This document shows, piece after piece, positions 14,230 through 21,851 of a stretch of 21,851 nucleotides of DNA (its first letter is position 1; each line of letters starts with the position of its first letter). The stretch comes from Prasinococcaceae sp. CCMP 1430 (lineage: Eukaryota > Prasinodermophyta > Palmophyllophyceae > Prasinococcales > Prasinococcaceae). The notes beneath the pieces are model-generated. The model worked only from the letters and a program-made list of their open reading frames with translations, did no database searches and had not been told where the DNA came from. The stretch lies in NCBI GenBank assembly GCA_013416795.1, contig RQSC01000002.1, positions 570,000 to 591,850 on the forward strand, read 5' to 3'. Made by a program: the position numbers and the translations under genes.

Positions 14230-16521
14230 ATGTGCGTCGCGCCCGCTGCGGTGCCGCGCGATGGGAAATGCGTGGAGACTTCGCCCCTGCTGGAGGAACA
14301 GCCACGCTCGCGCGAGGCGCCGCAGAGGCGAGACCCGCCGGCATGCACAACGGGCGAGCGCCGCGTGTGCGCGTGCCGACGCTGGGTGGCGCGCTGGGCG
14401 CTGCGCATGCTGGGTGCTTCTGCAGCTGCGTGCACGCCGCTCGCGCTGCCGCTCGCGCTCGCATCGACGCAGTGGGACCCAAGCATGATGTGGTTGGCGG
14501 TCTTCCCTGACAAGGTGCTCTGGGTGTCGGGATACACGCTGCACAACTTCCTCTACTGGGTGATGCCTACGGCACTGGCCGCGCTGGGGGCAGCCGCGGC
14601 GCTGCGCGCGCAAGGCGACGTTGCCGTCGCCTTCCGCAATCGCCAGAAGCCCCCGCGGCGTCTGCTGCGGCTGTTTGCGGCGCTGTGGGTGCTTGCAACG
14701 AGTGCAGCGTACGTGTGCAACGCTGCGCGAGCCCGCATCGAGAAGGAGGAGGCCGGCATGGGATGGTCAGACACGCGCGCGGCGTCCGAGTCGCTCTCGT
14801 ACGCCTTCGGGCCGGCCGGGCTCTTTCTCACGTTGGCGGCGCTCATGCCGGTGTCACGCGGCGCGGAGCTGCTCGCGGGGGCGGGCGTGTCTGTCGAGGG
14901 CGCGCTGCGGGTGCACGCGCTCGCGGGGCGCATCTGCCTCGCCGCGCTCTTGGCGCACGGCGCTGGCTACGCCTTTACGTGGGCGCGCTACGACGGCGTG
15001 GCCGTGGCGGCAGCACGCCTCGCGGCGTGGCCCAGCAACGCGTACGGTGTGGTCAATCTGGCTGGCGGCCTCTCCCTCGTAGGGGGCGCGCTCGCGGCCA
15101 TCGCTGCGCTGCCCGCGGTGCGGCGCGGCTGCTACGAGGCCTTCTTGTGGGGCCACCTGCTCGGAGCGGCGGTGTTCTACCTGATGGCCTGCGCGCATGC
15201 GTCATGGATCTGTTGGTGCCTGGCGCCCGCCACGCTCATCTGGGCCATCGAGCGCGCCCACAGGGCGCACAGCCGCAGCACGCTGCAGCGCGCGCGCATC
15301 TCCATGCCCGCGCGGAGCCTACTCCGCGTGCACCTTCCGGACGTTCCGCTCACGTCCGGCCACGCCATTGCGTGGCTGACGGTGCCGCAGTTGGGAGGTT
15401 CGCTGGGCGCGCAAACGCACCCATTCAGCTTTCTGCCCGCGGCGGGTGGAGGGTGCGTGGCCTTCGTACGTGTCGTGGCAGCCGCGGCCGGCGATGCCAG
15501 CGGCAGCTGGACACAGCATCTCGCCTCGCTCGCGCCCAAGGACGGCTCCAATGCCGTGGCCGCCGAGGTCGCCGTGCGCGTCGACGGACCGCACGTGAGC
15601 GAGCACCAGCAGCTGCCGCCGGATGGGGAGATGGCCCTAGTTGGTGGAGGTGCGGGCGTTATGCCGCTGCTGGCGCTGCTCAATGGGCGGTGCCTTGCTC
15701 GACGCGCGAGCGCCAGGGGAGCGCCGGGTGGCTATGTCGCGCTGCCAGGAGACAGCCAACCCCTGAACGCGCACACTCGCGTGTGTCTCGTCACGCGCGA
15801 GGCGGACGATTGCGTGATGCTTGAGGTCCTCGCACCCGAGACGATCCGTGAGCTGCATGGTGGCGGCGTCGGCGTGAGCGTGAGCCTCACCCGCGGCGGC
15901 GGCGATGCCGACCTGGAAGCATCGCCGAGCGCCGCGGCTGTCGCAGCAGTGGCGGCGGCGCTCAGCCTCACGCCGCTGCCGGCGATGGCGGTCAGCGCCG
16001 ATGGGCATAGCGTCGGTGGGGATGACGGCGTGGGCGCTTGCTGGCATGGCGAGCTGGCGGTCCTCCTCACCACCGTCGGCATGCTCGTGGGCACAGTGCT
16101 CGCCGAGGGCGCCACCAATGGCTTCGGCGGTGACGGGCCAATTTTTGCCGTTTTTGGCGATGGCTGGGCCAAGGGCATGCTCCTTGGAGTTTTGCTCAAT
16201 GCCGGCGCATTTGCTGGCGCGTGGAGTTATGTTTGGGCGCTGCGCATGATGCGGCGGCGGCGAGCAACAGCGCCTGCAGATGTCGAGGCGCCCAGCGATC
16301 TGGTCCCGCACTCAAGTTGGCAGGGCGAGAAACTCTCTGCCATGAGCGCCGCCGCTGCGGTGCGCGTGAGTGCCGGCCGGCCAGACGTGGGCGCCTTCGT
16401 CGCCGGCTCAACGGCTGCGGTCGTGTCAGGCTCGCCCGGCTTCGTCGCGATGGCACTGGAGGGCGCCGCCTCCAGCGGCGTGCCCGCGTCGGCAGCGTCG
16501 CTGGACATGGCCGCAATTTAA
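14230..16521 (+). CDS. FRO-type ferric reductase / NADPH oxidase family membrane protein
   Basis: This integral membrane flavocytochrome would carry electrons from NAD(P)H through FAD and two haems across a membrane, reducing ferric iron or oxygen. It is 763 residues from the ATG at 14230 (first in frame; upstream only GTG). Hydrophobic segments fill about residues 55-360. The haem ligands are two pairs with the classical thirteen-residue spacing, His229/His243 (in LRVHALAGR...LLAH) and His309/His323 (in WGHLLG...CAH). The FAD motif HPFSF is at 397-401 and the nucleotide-binding loop GGGAGVMP at 472-479. Two further membrane segments (about 617-636 and 657-683) interrupt the C-terminal NAD(P)H domain, as in plant FRO proteins, which favours ferric reductase over oxidase. 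The last part has VVSGSPGFVAM, where the family usually has Cys-Gly-Pro; the Cys is replaced. There are no EF-hands. The F-box gene follows on the same strand 66 bases downstream. Confidence 0.86.
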   Translation: MCVAPAAVPRDGKCVETSPLLEEQPRSREAPQRRDPPACTTGERRVCACRRWVARWALRMLGASAAACTPLALPLALASTQWDPSMMWLAVFPDKVLWVSGYTLHNFLYWVMPTALAALGAAAALRAQGDVAVAFRNRQKPPRRLLRLFAALWVLATSAAYVCNAARARIEKEEAGMGWSDTRAASESLSYAFGPAGLFLTLAALMPVSRGAELLAGAGVSVEGALRVHALAGRICLAALLAHGAGYAFTWARYDGVAVAAARLAAWPSNAYGVVNLAGGLSLVGGALAAIAALPAVRRGCYEAFLWGHLLGAAVFYLMACAHASWICWCLAPATLIWAIERAHRAHSRSTLQRARISMPARSLLRVHLPDVPLTSGHAIAWLTVPQLGGSLGAQTHPFSFLPAAGGGCVAFVRVVAAAAGDASGSWTQHLASLAPKDGSNAVAAEVAVRVDGPHVSEHQQLPPDGEMALVGGGAGVMPLLALLNGRCLARRASARGAPGGYVALPGDSQPLNAHTRVCLVTREADDCVMLEVLAPETIRELHGGGVGVSVSLTRGGGDADLEASPSAAAVAAVAAALSLTPLPAMAVSADGHSVGGDDGVGACWHGELAVLLTTVGMLVGTVLAEGATNGFGGDGPIFAVFGDGWAKGMLLGVLLNAGAFAGAWSYVWALRMMRRRRATAPADVEAPSDLVPHSSWQGEKLSAMSAAAAVRVSAGRPDVGAFVAGSTAAVVSGSPGFVAMALEGAASSGVPASAASLDMAAI

Positions 16522-16587
16522 TATATTGAGACCCTTTTTAGTTCACACCCTAACTGCACCGTACCCCATATCGCACGCCGGCACCGC

Positions 16588-17784
16588 ATGCGCGCCATAC
16601 GCCGCGCCTGGCGCGGGGCCGGCTTGGTCGTAGGGGAGGCTGCAGGGGAGGCTTGCGCGGCGGCTGCCTCTGACGCCTCGCGCCTCGCGATGGTCCGCGG
16701 GCACGATCGGGACGGTGCGGAGGGCGGCGCGCGCGCCGAGCGGGAGGAGCGCGAGGCCTCGGACGAGGAGGCGTTCGCGGAGCTTCTCGAGCTTGTGAGC
16801 GCGTCCGAGGACGAGAGCGAGGACAGGGGTGGGGTGGGGGGCAAGCGCAAGCGCGACAGCGGCGGCGACGGAAGCAGCGGCGGCAGCGGTGGCGGCAGCA
16901 GCAGCTCTGGCAGTGGCGGTTGCGAGGGCAGCGACGGCAGCGGTGGCAGCGGCGGTGGGGCGAAGCGTGGGAAGCGCGCGGCCTCGTCGCCTGTGGTAGG
17001 GGCAGTGATAGCGAGCGGCGCGCTCTCGCTGCCGTCGCTGCCGGCAGACGTGATTATGCACGTGCTGAAACACCTGTCGGCGACCGACCTATCGTCAGTT
17101 GGCGCGACGTGTCGTGCGCTGCGCGCGCCGGCGGCAGCCAAGGAGCTCTGGGCGGCCGCAGCGGCGCGGCGCGGCTGGCCGGCCGACGTCAGCGGACGGC
17201 GCGCGTACGCCACGGCCGACGCAGCCGAGCTGCGTGGCCTAATGGAGTCCTTCAGCGGCGCGAGTGATGATGTGGTGCTCGCCGCCACTCTCTCCCACGC
17301 AGCCTTCAGGCAGAGATGTCCGACGAGGGCGGAAGTTGCGCAATTCGATGCCGCTGCTGCTGCGGCCGCCGACCCGCATGCGTCGTCAGCGGGTGGGTCG
17401 GCTGGCGCGAATGAGCGCTTGGCCTCGTGGCGGCGGCGCTGGGGGGGTGCAAATGTTGACAGCACGCATGCGCACCAGTGCTCGCGCTTGTGCGCATTCA
17501 CACCCCTCGGCGAAAATCTTTGGGGATGCTCGCGCTCTGGGAAGGTGCACGAGTGCTCGACGAGGCGCAGCCACGCGTGTGCCCTCGCCGAGACGGGCCG
17601 AGACGGCCTGCTCGTATGCCCGGCGTCAGGGCGCTCGTTCAACACCCTCGTTGGCGCTGATGAGGAGGCGCACGGCGCTGACGACGAGGAGGGCTGCAAA
17701 GAGGAGCCCGTAGGACGAGGCCTCGCAGCCGCGTATCTGAGTGGCTACTGGGCGACAGACGAGAAGGCGCTCATGCGGCGGTAG
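16588..17784 (+). CDS. F-box protein with Cys/His-rich C-terminal region
   Basis: F-box proteins bind Skp1 and present substrates to SCF ubiquitin ligases. The 398-residue product has an acidic N-terminal stretch, a Ser/Gly-rich low-complexity linker (about 85-130) with basic KRKR and KRGKR patches that could be nuclear localisation signals, and an F-box at about 146-190 (LPSLPADVIMHVLKHLSA, then CRALR). The C-terminal third holds a Cys/His cluster at about 293-352: HQCSRLC, WGCSRSGKVHECS, HACAL and LLVCPASGRSF. The order C-x-S-G-x-V-H-x-C followed by V-C-P-x-S-G-R looks like a zinc-binding module with two C..SG knuckles; similar patterns are remembered from some protist and large-DNA-virus proteins, but I cannot name a family. 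The substrate is unknown. The ATG at 16588 is first in frame; another at 16690 is possible. It is convergent with the Nup58 gene. Confidence 0.75.
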   Translation: MRAIRRAWRGAGLVVGEAAGEACAAAASDASRLAMVRGHDRDGAEGGARAEREEREASDEEAFAELLELVSASEDESEDRGGVGGKRKRDSGGDGSSGGSGGGSSSSGSGGCEGSDGSGGSGGGAKRGKRAASSPVVGAVIASGALSLPSLPADVIMHVLKHLSATDLSSVGATCRALRAPAAAKELWAAAAARRGWPADVSGRRAYATADAAELRGLMESFSGASDDVVLAATLSHAAFRQRCPTRAEVAQFDAAAAAAADPHASSAGGSAGANERLASWRRRWGGANVDSTHAHQCSRLCAFTPLGENLWGCSRSGKVHECSTRRSHACALAETGRDGLLVCPASGRSFNTLVGADEEAHGADDEEGCKEEPVGRGLAAAYLSGYWATDEKALMRR

Positions 17785-17930
17785 CAGCGGCCGCGCACGC
17801 ATTGGGGCGCGCGCGGCCTACACGTAACTCACGTCGATCGCGACGCCATCCTACGCGCACACGCGTACATCACACGACGCTGCTCGGGGCGCGCGTGCTT
17901 AGGGAGGAAGGCAGATGGCAGTTTACAGCA

Positions 17931-19654
17931 TTAGCGTTTGTTGCTCCTCTTGCTCCGACCACCGTTCGACGCTGAGACGCCGCCACCGCCAAACGCCGGC
18001 GTTGCGGGCGCTCCCAACGTTGGAGCGGGCGTCGCAAAGCCGCCAAAGCCGGGCGTCGCGCCGGTCGACCCGAACAGCCCACCGCCGGCTGCCGGGGCCG
18101 CCGCTCCCGAGGCGGGGGCTGCCGCAGCGCCGAAGAGCCCCCCAGCCGCCGGCGCAGCTGCCGCGCTCGTCGATCCGAACAGCCCGCCACCAGTTGTCGC
18201 TGCCGACGCGGGCGGGGCAGCAGCTGCTGTAGTGCCGAAGAGCCCCCCGGCCGCCGGCGCGGCTCCCGCACCTGTGGCTCCTCCGAACGCCCCACCGCCC
18301 GTCGCTGGCGCCGCGGCGGCAGCCGGCGCCGCAGGCGCGCCAAAGAGCGAGGTATTTGCGGCAGGGGCGGCGGAGGCGGAAGCAGGCGCTCCGCCAAAGA
18401 GGCCCCCACCTGTCGCTGCGGCGGGAGTCGCCCCAGCAGGTGTCGCGGCACCGGCGGCGGTCGCTGTCGCTGGAGCCTGCTGCCCGGAAACTGCCGTGGC
18501 TGTGCTCCTGATGGCCTCCTCCTTTGCCCTTGCGGCGTCGCGCTGCTCCTTGCACTCCGCCTCGAAAAAGGGGTCGGTGGTGTCATCGCCTGCCCTGCGG
18601 CGCTCTGCCAGGAAGGCGTGCTTGCGCTCGTCGACTGCGGCAACCACGCTGCCTACCTTGGCCGCCACGCGCATGAGGTATTCGTTCGCCGAGCGCACGA
18701 TGCGCGGCAAGTTGGCGGCAGCCTCCGCCTCGCCGCCCACGCCCCCATTCCCAACTGTCGGCGCCAGCGCCTCCTCGAGTTCGTCGGCGCTCGACGTGAT
18801 AGCTCCAACCTCGCTCTCGAAGCGACCCACGGCGCTGTCGAGCCACGGCGGAGGCAAACGCGGCGGCGCGAGCGTCTCTGGCGGAGGCTGCTGCGCAGGG
18901 GCGCCCGGCACGGACGCTGCCGCGGCCGCAGCGCGAGTCTTGAGCCGCTCGTGCAAGTAGTAGGCCCCTTCAGCCTCACGCAGCGCCCGGAGAACCTCTG
19001 TGCGGAGCGCCATCAGGCTCGTCGCCTCCGCCTCGAGCGCGGCGCGCGCAGCGCCTGCTCGCCGCAGCACCGCGCCAGTGGCCTGCCGCGCCGCGCGCGA
19101 TGGCACGGCTTCCTTGAGGCGGGTCAGCCCCGCCAGGTCATCCGCCACCGCCGTGTGCTTTCGCACAGCATCGCCTAGCTGCTGCAGGTACTGCTGAGCC
19201 TCGGGCGACAGCTCGTCGTACAACGTCGACGACTGCACCGGCAGCGCGGCCTTCGGACCGTCTTGCTTGTGTCGCAACCGTCCCTGTCGGCGTCACCGGG
19301 CGTGCGCGCACGCGGACGGGCGGGCGCAGCTGTCAGCAGGAAGCTACGCACAGCGCGGCGCACTGATGGCGGCGGGAGATCTCGCGCCACTCGCAACACT
19401 GCGCCCGGCTCAGCTGCCCCCCCGCTTCCACCGCCCAGGGCCACCCGTCCCGCCCATACCAGCAGGCGAACCCTAGAGCAGCACGGCAATCGCTCCCGGT
19501 GAGGAGAGTCGCCCACGCACCTGCTGCTGCTGCCCCAGCGGAAGAGACTGCTGCTGTGGCTGCGCACTGGGAAAAAGCGACCCCGCGGGCGCGGCCGGCG
19601 TGGCGGCGGGCGCGCCGAAGAGGCTGGTGGCCGGCGCGGCCGGCGTGCTCGCCG
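17931..19654 (-). CDS. NUP58: nucleoporin Nup58-like FG channel protein (two exons, 5' incomplete)
   Basis: Nup58 (Nup58/45) forms the central channel complex of the nuclear pore with Nup54 and Nup62, its FG repeats binding transport receptors. Exons on the minus strand are 19654-19521 (open at the N) and 19283-17931, with intron 19520-19284. Exon 1 carries FG-type sequence (SLFGAP) and a Gln-rich end. Exon 2 begins GRLRHKQDG and then has an alpha-helical core: LSPEAQQYLQQLGDAV, a helix through HERLKT, and after a Pro-rich break WLDSAVGRFESEV to FFEAECKEQRDAA, which follow the Nup58 coiled-coil pattern. The last 170 residues hold about nine FG dipeptides (GGLFG, SLFGA, GAFGG) in Ala/Pro/Gly spacers, ending with basic RSKRSNKR, like the basic tail of Nup58. 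Nup54 and Nup62 are less likely because FG repeats flank the core on both sides and because of the basic end. The N-terminus is lost in the gap. Confidence 0.82.
19284..19520 (-). other. intron in the Nup58-like gene
   Basis: GT-AG intron of 237 bases with donor CAG|GTGCGT and acceptor GACAG|GGA, phase 0. It joins the Gln-rich end of the first FG exon to GRLRHKQDG of the core exon. Stop codons and loss of FG character in the intervening frame support it. Confidence 0.65.
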
Positions 19655-19655
19655 N
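19655..19655. other. single N, probable assembly gap or misjoin
   Basis: The base cuts the first visible FG exon of the minus-strand Nup58 gene. The base after it is the first base of a 653-bp perfect repeat that carries an unrelated plus-strand gene. It should be treated as a contig join. Confidence 0.85.
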
Positions 19656-20308
19656 GGCGGCCGCCGCGCGGGCGCGTGTGGTGCGCTGCTCGGGAGCGGC
19701 GGCGGCTGCGCGGCCTTTGAGGCCGTGGGTGGAGTCTCCAGGAGGTGGGCGAGGGCGTGGGCCAGAGCGGCGCTTCGGCCATGGCGTCCGGTGGCGGTGG
19801 CGACTTTCACAGCTCAAGCTATCAAGCGGCGAAGATAGCGCTGCTCATGGAGCCCGAGAAGCGGCTGGGGCTCGACGAGTGGAAGGAGAAGAAGGAGGAG
19901 GACGCGCGCGCGCGAATGGACGACGCGGAGGCGCAGATGGAGGCGTACAAACGCGAGCTCGAGCGCGACCGCGAGCGCCGCCTCGCGCGCGGCGTGAACC
20001 ACCGCGACCTCGCCGAGAAGCAGAAGGAGAAGGACCGCGAGCGCGAGCGCCGCCACAGGAAGGAAAAGAAGCACAGGCGAGAGCGGCACAGGCACCGCGA
20101 GCGCGACGCGCGGGGGCAGAGCGACAGCGACAGCGACGACAGCCGTGAGCGCCGGCGTCATAGGAAGTCGCACAAGAGCGACCGCGACCGTGATCGCAGG
20201 GACCGCGACCGCGACCGCAAGGACAGGCACCGCAGCGGCCGCGACCGCGACCGCGACCGCGGCAGCGACCGCGGCAGGGACAAGCGCGGCGGCGACGGCG
20301 ACGGCCCC
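19656..20308. repeat. 653-bp perfect direct repeat, copy 1
   Basis: Identical by eye to 21191-21843 (offset 1535 bases); no substitution was noticed. It starts directly after the N at 19655 and carries the leader and most of the Arg/Asp-rich gene. Beyond 20308 the copies diverge (GGCCCC then GGCGG here, ACCCG in the other copy). Confidence 0.92.
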
Positions 20309-20371
20309 GGCGGCGGCGACCAGCCCGTGCGCCTCTCCGACTTCATCAACGCCGCCGCGGACGACGCGTAG
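19781..20371 (+). CDS. FAM133-like, Arg/Asp/Glu-rich charged protein, copy 1 (complete)
   Basis: A 196-residue protein with a start at ATG 19781. The first part (about 18-70) contains LGLDEWKEKKEE, then a helix ending YKRELERDRERRLARG. This resembles the FAM133 N-terminal pattern of a Trp-containing start, a Lys/Glu-rich stretch and a final K-E-L-E-x-x-R-E segment; the match is tentative. A Lys/Arg/Glu coiled-coil-like stretch follows, then a short Ser/Asp patch (SDSDSDDS) that could be phosphorylated by CK2, then many Arg-Asp dipeptides (about 130-170), a Gly/Asp stretch and the end VRLSDFINAAADDA. RD and RS-like proteins of this kind are commonly nuclear and connected with RNA processing, which is inference here. 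No intron is evident. The 5' leader is limited by the gap at 19655. A second identical copy starts at 21316. Confidence 0.7.
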   Translation: MASGGGGDFHSSSYQAAKIALLMEPEKRLGLDEWKEKKEEDARARMDDAEAQMEAYKRELERDRERRLARGVNHRDLAEKQKEKDRERERRHRKEKKHRRERHRHRERDARGQSDSDSDDSRERRRHRKSHKSDRDRDRRDRDRDRKDRHRSGRDRDRDRGSDRGRDKRGGDGDGPGGGDQPVRLSDFINAAADDA

Positions 20372-21190
20372 AGCGCCCGCTGGCCGGCCCTCTCGCCCGC
20401 CGGCCAGCCGGCCGGCCGCCCGCCTGGCCACCCCTCCTCTCGGGAGCGAGCGCGCGCCCCTCTCATTTTTATTTTTTTTATTTCTGCATTTTCCGCCGCG
20501 TTTTTGTGCGGCCGGCGGCCCGCCTTCGACGCCGCCATCAAAACGCACCCTGAGCGCGCCATTCGGCGACGACCACGGTCTGACGCTAGGGTTATGTCCA
20601 AAGCATCCGATGTCGCGCACTGCATACCCGGTTCGACAAGTCTGGACCGGTGTTCAGACCGGGTTCGTGACCGCGCGCGAATTCGAACCGCAGTCGCCTT
20701 GTCGGCGGCGAGCGGCAGCGGCTCGCCAGGGGCCCCCACGCCGGCGCCGCCCCGCCACCTCGCGCGCCTGGCTGCGCCGGGGGGGAGGGGTGGAGAGGGC
20801 GGGAGGGCGGGCGTCGCACATCGCACGCGCGCGCCGCTGGCACACTGATGTTCCGCTCCGCCCATGCAAAAGCCGTTTGTCCGTTCTGTCTATACGAGGC
20901 CGAGGCGCGCGCGCGCGGAGTGTGGCACCCCCATCAAACAAAAACAAAATCAAAAGAAAGAACGGACGCAACAAAACACATCACAAAATTCGAAATAAAA
21001 AAAAGGCGAGGCGTGCGCCGCACCGCGCCACAACGCGCCCGGCTGCCAGGAAGGCGGACGAGGGGGGGTGGGTGGGGGGAGACGGAGGTCCGAGTCGGGG
21101 TGGCGGGGCGGCGGCGCGCTCCGCTCGCACGCGGGGTGGGTGGGGAGTCGATCGGCGCGCGGGAATCTTTCGGGGCCGAGGCTCGGACCC
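20372..21190. other. intergenic region between the two repeat copies
   Basis: No supported gene. It holds a palindrome-prone CCGGCC-rich stretch (about 20380-20420), a T-rich tract (about 20464-20493) just after the Arg/Asp-rich gene that could mark transcription termination, a lower-GC segment with ACCGG and GGTTCG motifs (about 20590-20690), and an A-rich tract (about 20935-21006). The part nearest 21190 should contain the promoter of copy 2. Confidence 0.5.
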
Positions 21191-21843
21191 GGCGGCCGCC
21201 GCGCGGGCGCGTGTGGTGCGCTGCTCGGGAGCGGCGGCGGCTGCGCGGCCTTTGAGGCCGTGGGTGGAGTCTCCAGGAGGTGGGCGAGGGCGTGGGCCAG
21301 AGCGGCGCTTCGGCCATGGCGTCCGGTGGCGGTGGCGACTTTCACAGCTCAAGCTATCAAGCGGCGAAGATAGCGCTGCTCATGGAGCCCGAGAAGCGGC
21401 TGGGGCTCGACGAGTGGAAGGAGAAGAAGGAGGAGGACGCGCGCGCGCGAATGGACGACGCGGAGGCGCAGATGGAGGCGTACAAACGCGAGCTCGAGCG
21501 CGACCGCGAGCGCCGCCTCGCGCGCGGCGTGAACCACCGCGACCTCGCCGAGAAGCAGAAGGAGAAGGACCGCGAGCGCGAGCGCCGCCACAGGAAGGAA
21601 AAGAAGCACAGGCGAGAGCGGCACAGGCACCGCGAGCGCGACGCGCGGGGGCAGAGCGACAGCGACAGCGACGACAGCCGTGAGCGCCGGCGTCATAGGA
21701 AGTCGCACAAGAGCGACCGCGACCGTGATCGCAGGGACCGCGACCGCGACCGCAAGGACAGGCACCGCAGCGGCCGCGACCGCGACCGCGACCGCGGCAG
21801 CGACCGCGGCAGGGACAAGCGCGGCGGCGACGGCGACGGCCCC
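21191..21843. repeat. 653-bp perfect direct repeat, copy 2
   Basis: Same sequence as 19656-20308. Unlike copy 1, its left flank is continuous sequence, so the true 5' boundary of the shared segment is visible here (after GCTCGGACCC). The right flank diverges at 21844, eight bases before the window ends. Confidence 0.92.
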
Positions 21844-21851
21844 ACCCGCCC
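21316..21851 (+). CDS. FAM133-like, Arg/Asp/Glu-rich charged protein, copy 2 (3' cut by window end)
   Basis: It has the same reading frame and sequence as the gene at 19781 for its first 176 codons, up to the Gly/Asp stretch near the C-terminus. After the end of the shared segment the frame continues as Thr-Arg into the window edge instead of the copy 1 ending, so its C-terminus is unknown. It is either a recent tandem duplicate or an artefact in which one locus was assembled twice. Its upstream region (20372-21315) is intact, unlike that of copy 1. Confidence 0.65.
   Translation, partial: MASGGGGDFHSSSYQAAKIALLMEPEKRLGLDEWKEKKEEDARARMDDAEAQMEAYKRELERDRERRLARGVNHRDLAEKQKEKDRERERRHRKEKKHRRERHRHRERDARGQSDSDSDDSRERRRHRKSHKSDRDRDRRDRDRDRKDRHRSGRDRDRDRGSDRGRDKRGGDGDGPTR

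Noticed and set aside
14685-15824. 379-codon plus-strand frame inside the ferric reductase gene
   Set aside because: It is an alternative frame of the reductase, whose own frame carries haem, FAD and NAD(P)H motifs.
19814-20620. 268-codon minus-strand frame with long Val/Ala/Leu runs that looks like a membrane protein
   Set aside because: It is the antisense reading of Arg-Asp codons (GTC/GCG-type runs), hence hydrophobic by composition only.
20640-20695. tRNA B-box-like GGTTCGAATTC on the minus strand with a plausible five-pair T stem
   Set aside because: No matching acceptor strand, D arm or anticodon arm is found at the right distance on that strand; the plus-strand GGTTCG motifs nearby also fail to fold as a tRNA.
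20145-21683. 512-codon plus-strand frame through the intergenic region and into repeat copy 2
   Set aside because: It is in a different frame from the Arg/Asp-rich gene, spans A-rich and T-rich non-coding tracts and shows no conserved segment.

Overview
The window is nuclear DNA from a very GC-rich eukaryotic microbe, most probably a unicellular alga. Evidence for this is the presence of spliceosomal introns (five GT-AG introns can be placed by family alignment), eukaryote-only families (Sec23, RINT1/Tip20, Nup58, an F-box protein, mitochondrial intermediate peptidase), a plant/alga-type ferric reductase, a Ycf45-type AAA ATPase typical of photosynthetic lineages, very high GC at third codon positions, and a gene every 1.5-2.5 kb on both strands. 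A haptophyte or another GC-rich alga is likely, but the sequence alone does not settle the lineage.

Layout, left to right. 1-822: mostly unassigned; a minus-strand stretch (about 140-430) weakly resembles a degenerate histone H3 fold. 823-1569 (-) and 2083-2771 (+): two diverged DUF3303-like small proteins, head to head, with an orphan exon of a CCR4/Angel-type exonuclease (1688-1924) between them. 3218-6478 (+): a Sec23-like COPII coat subunit behind a simple-repeat-rich leader and a 50-base poly-C run. 6602-8584 (-): RINT1/Tip20/MAG2-like tether. 9036-11234 (+): mitochondrial intermediate peptidase. 11479-13456 (-): Ycf45-like AAA ATPase, 5' incomplete. 14230-16521 (+): FRO-type ferric reductase/NADPH oxidase family. 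16588-17784 (+): F-box protein with a Cys/His-rich tail. 17931-19654 (-): nucleoporin Nup58, 5' incomplete. 19781-20371 (+) and 21316-window end (+): two identical copies of an Arg/Asp-rich protein within a 653-bp perfect repeat.

The genes are mainly independent housekeeping functions and do not form an operon or an evident defence or biosynthetic system. One loose theme is ER-Golgi traffic: Sec23 (COPII budding) and RINT1/Tip20 (COPI vesicle tethering at the ER) are convergent neighbours. Three single N bases (1687, 13457, 19655) behave as true assembly gaps: each one cuts off the 5' part of a minus-strand gene. The two perfect duplications (96 bp and 653 bp) both abut such gaps, so gene order across the Ns should be treated with caution. 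I found no convincing undescribed biological system. The most useful leads are the DUF3303 pair, the Sec23 with a long proline-rich extension, the F-box/Cys-His protein, the altered reductase C-terminal motif and the uniform GTRCG splice donors.
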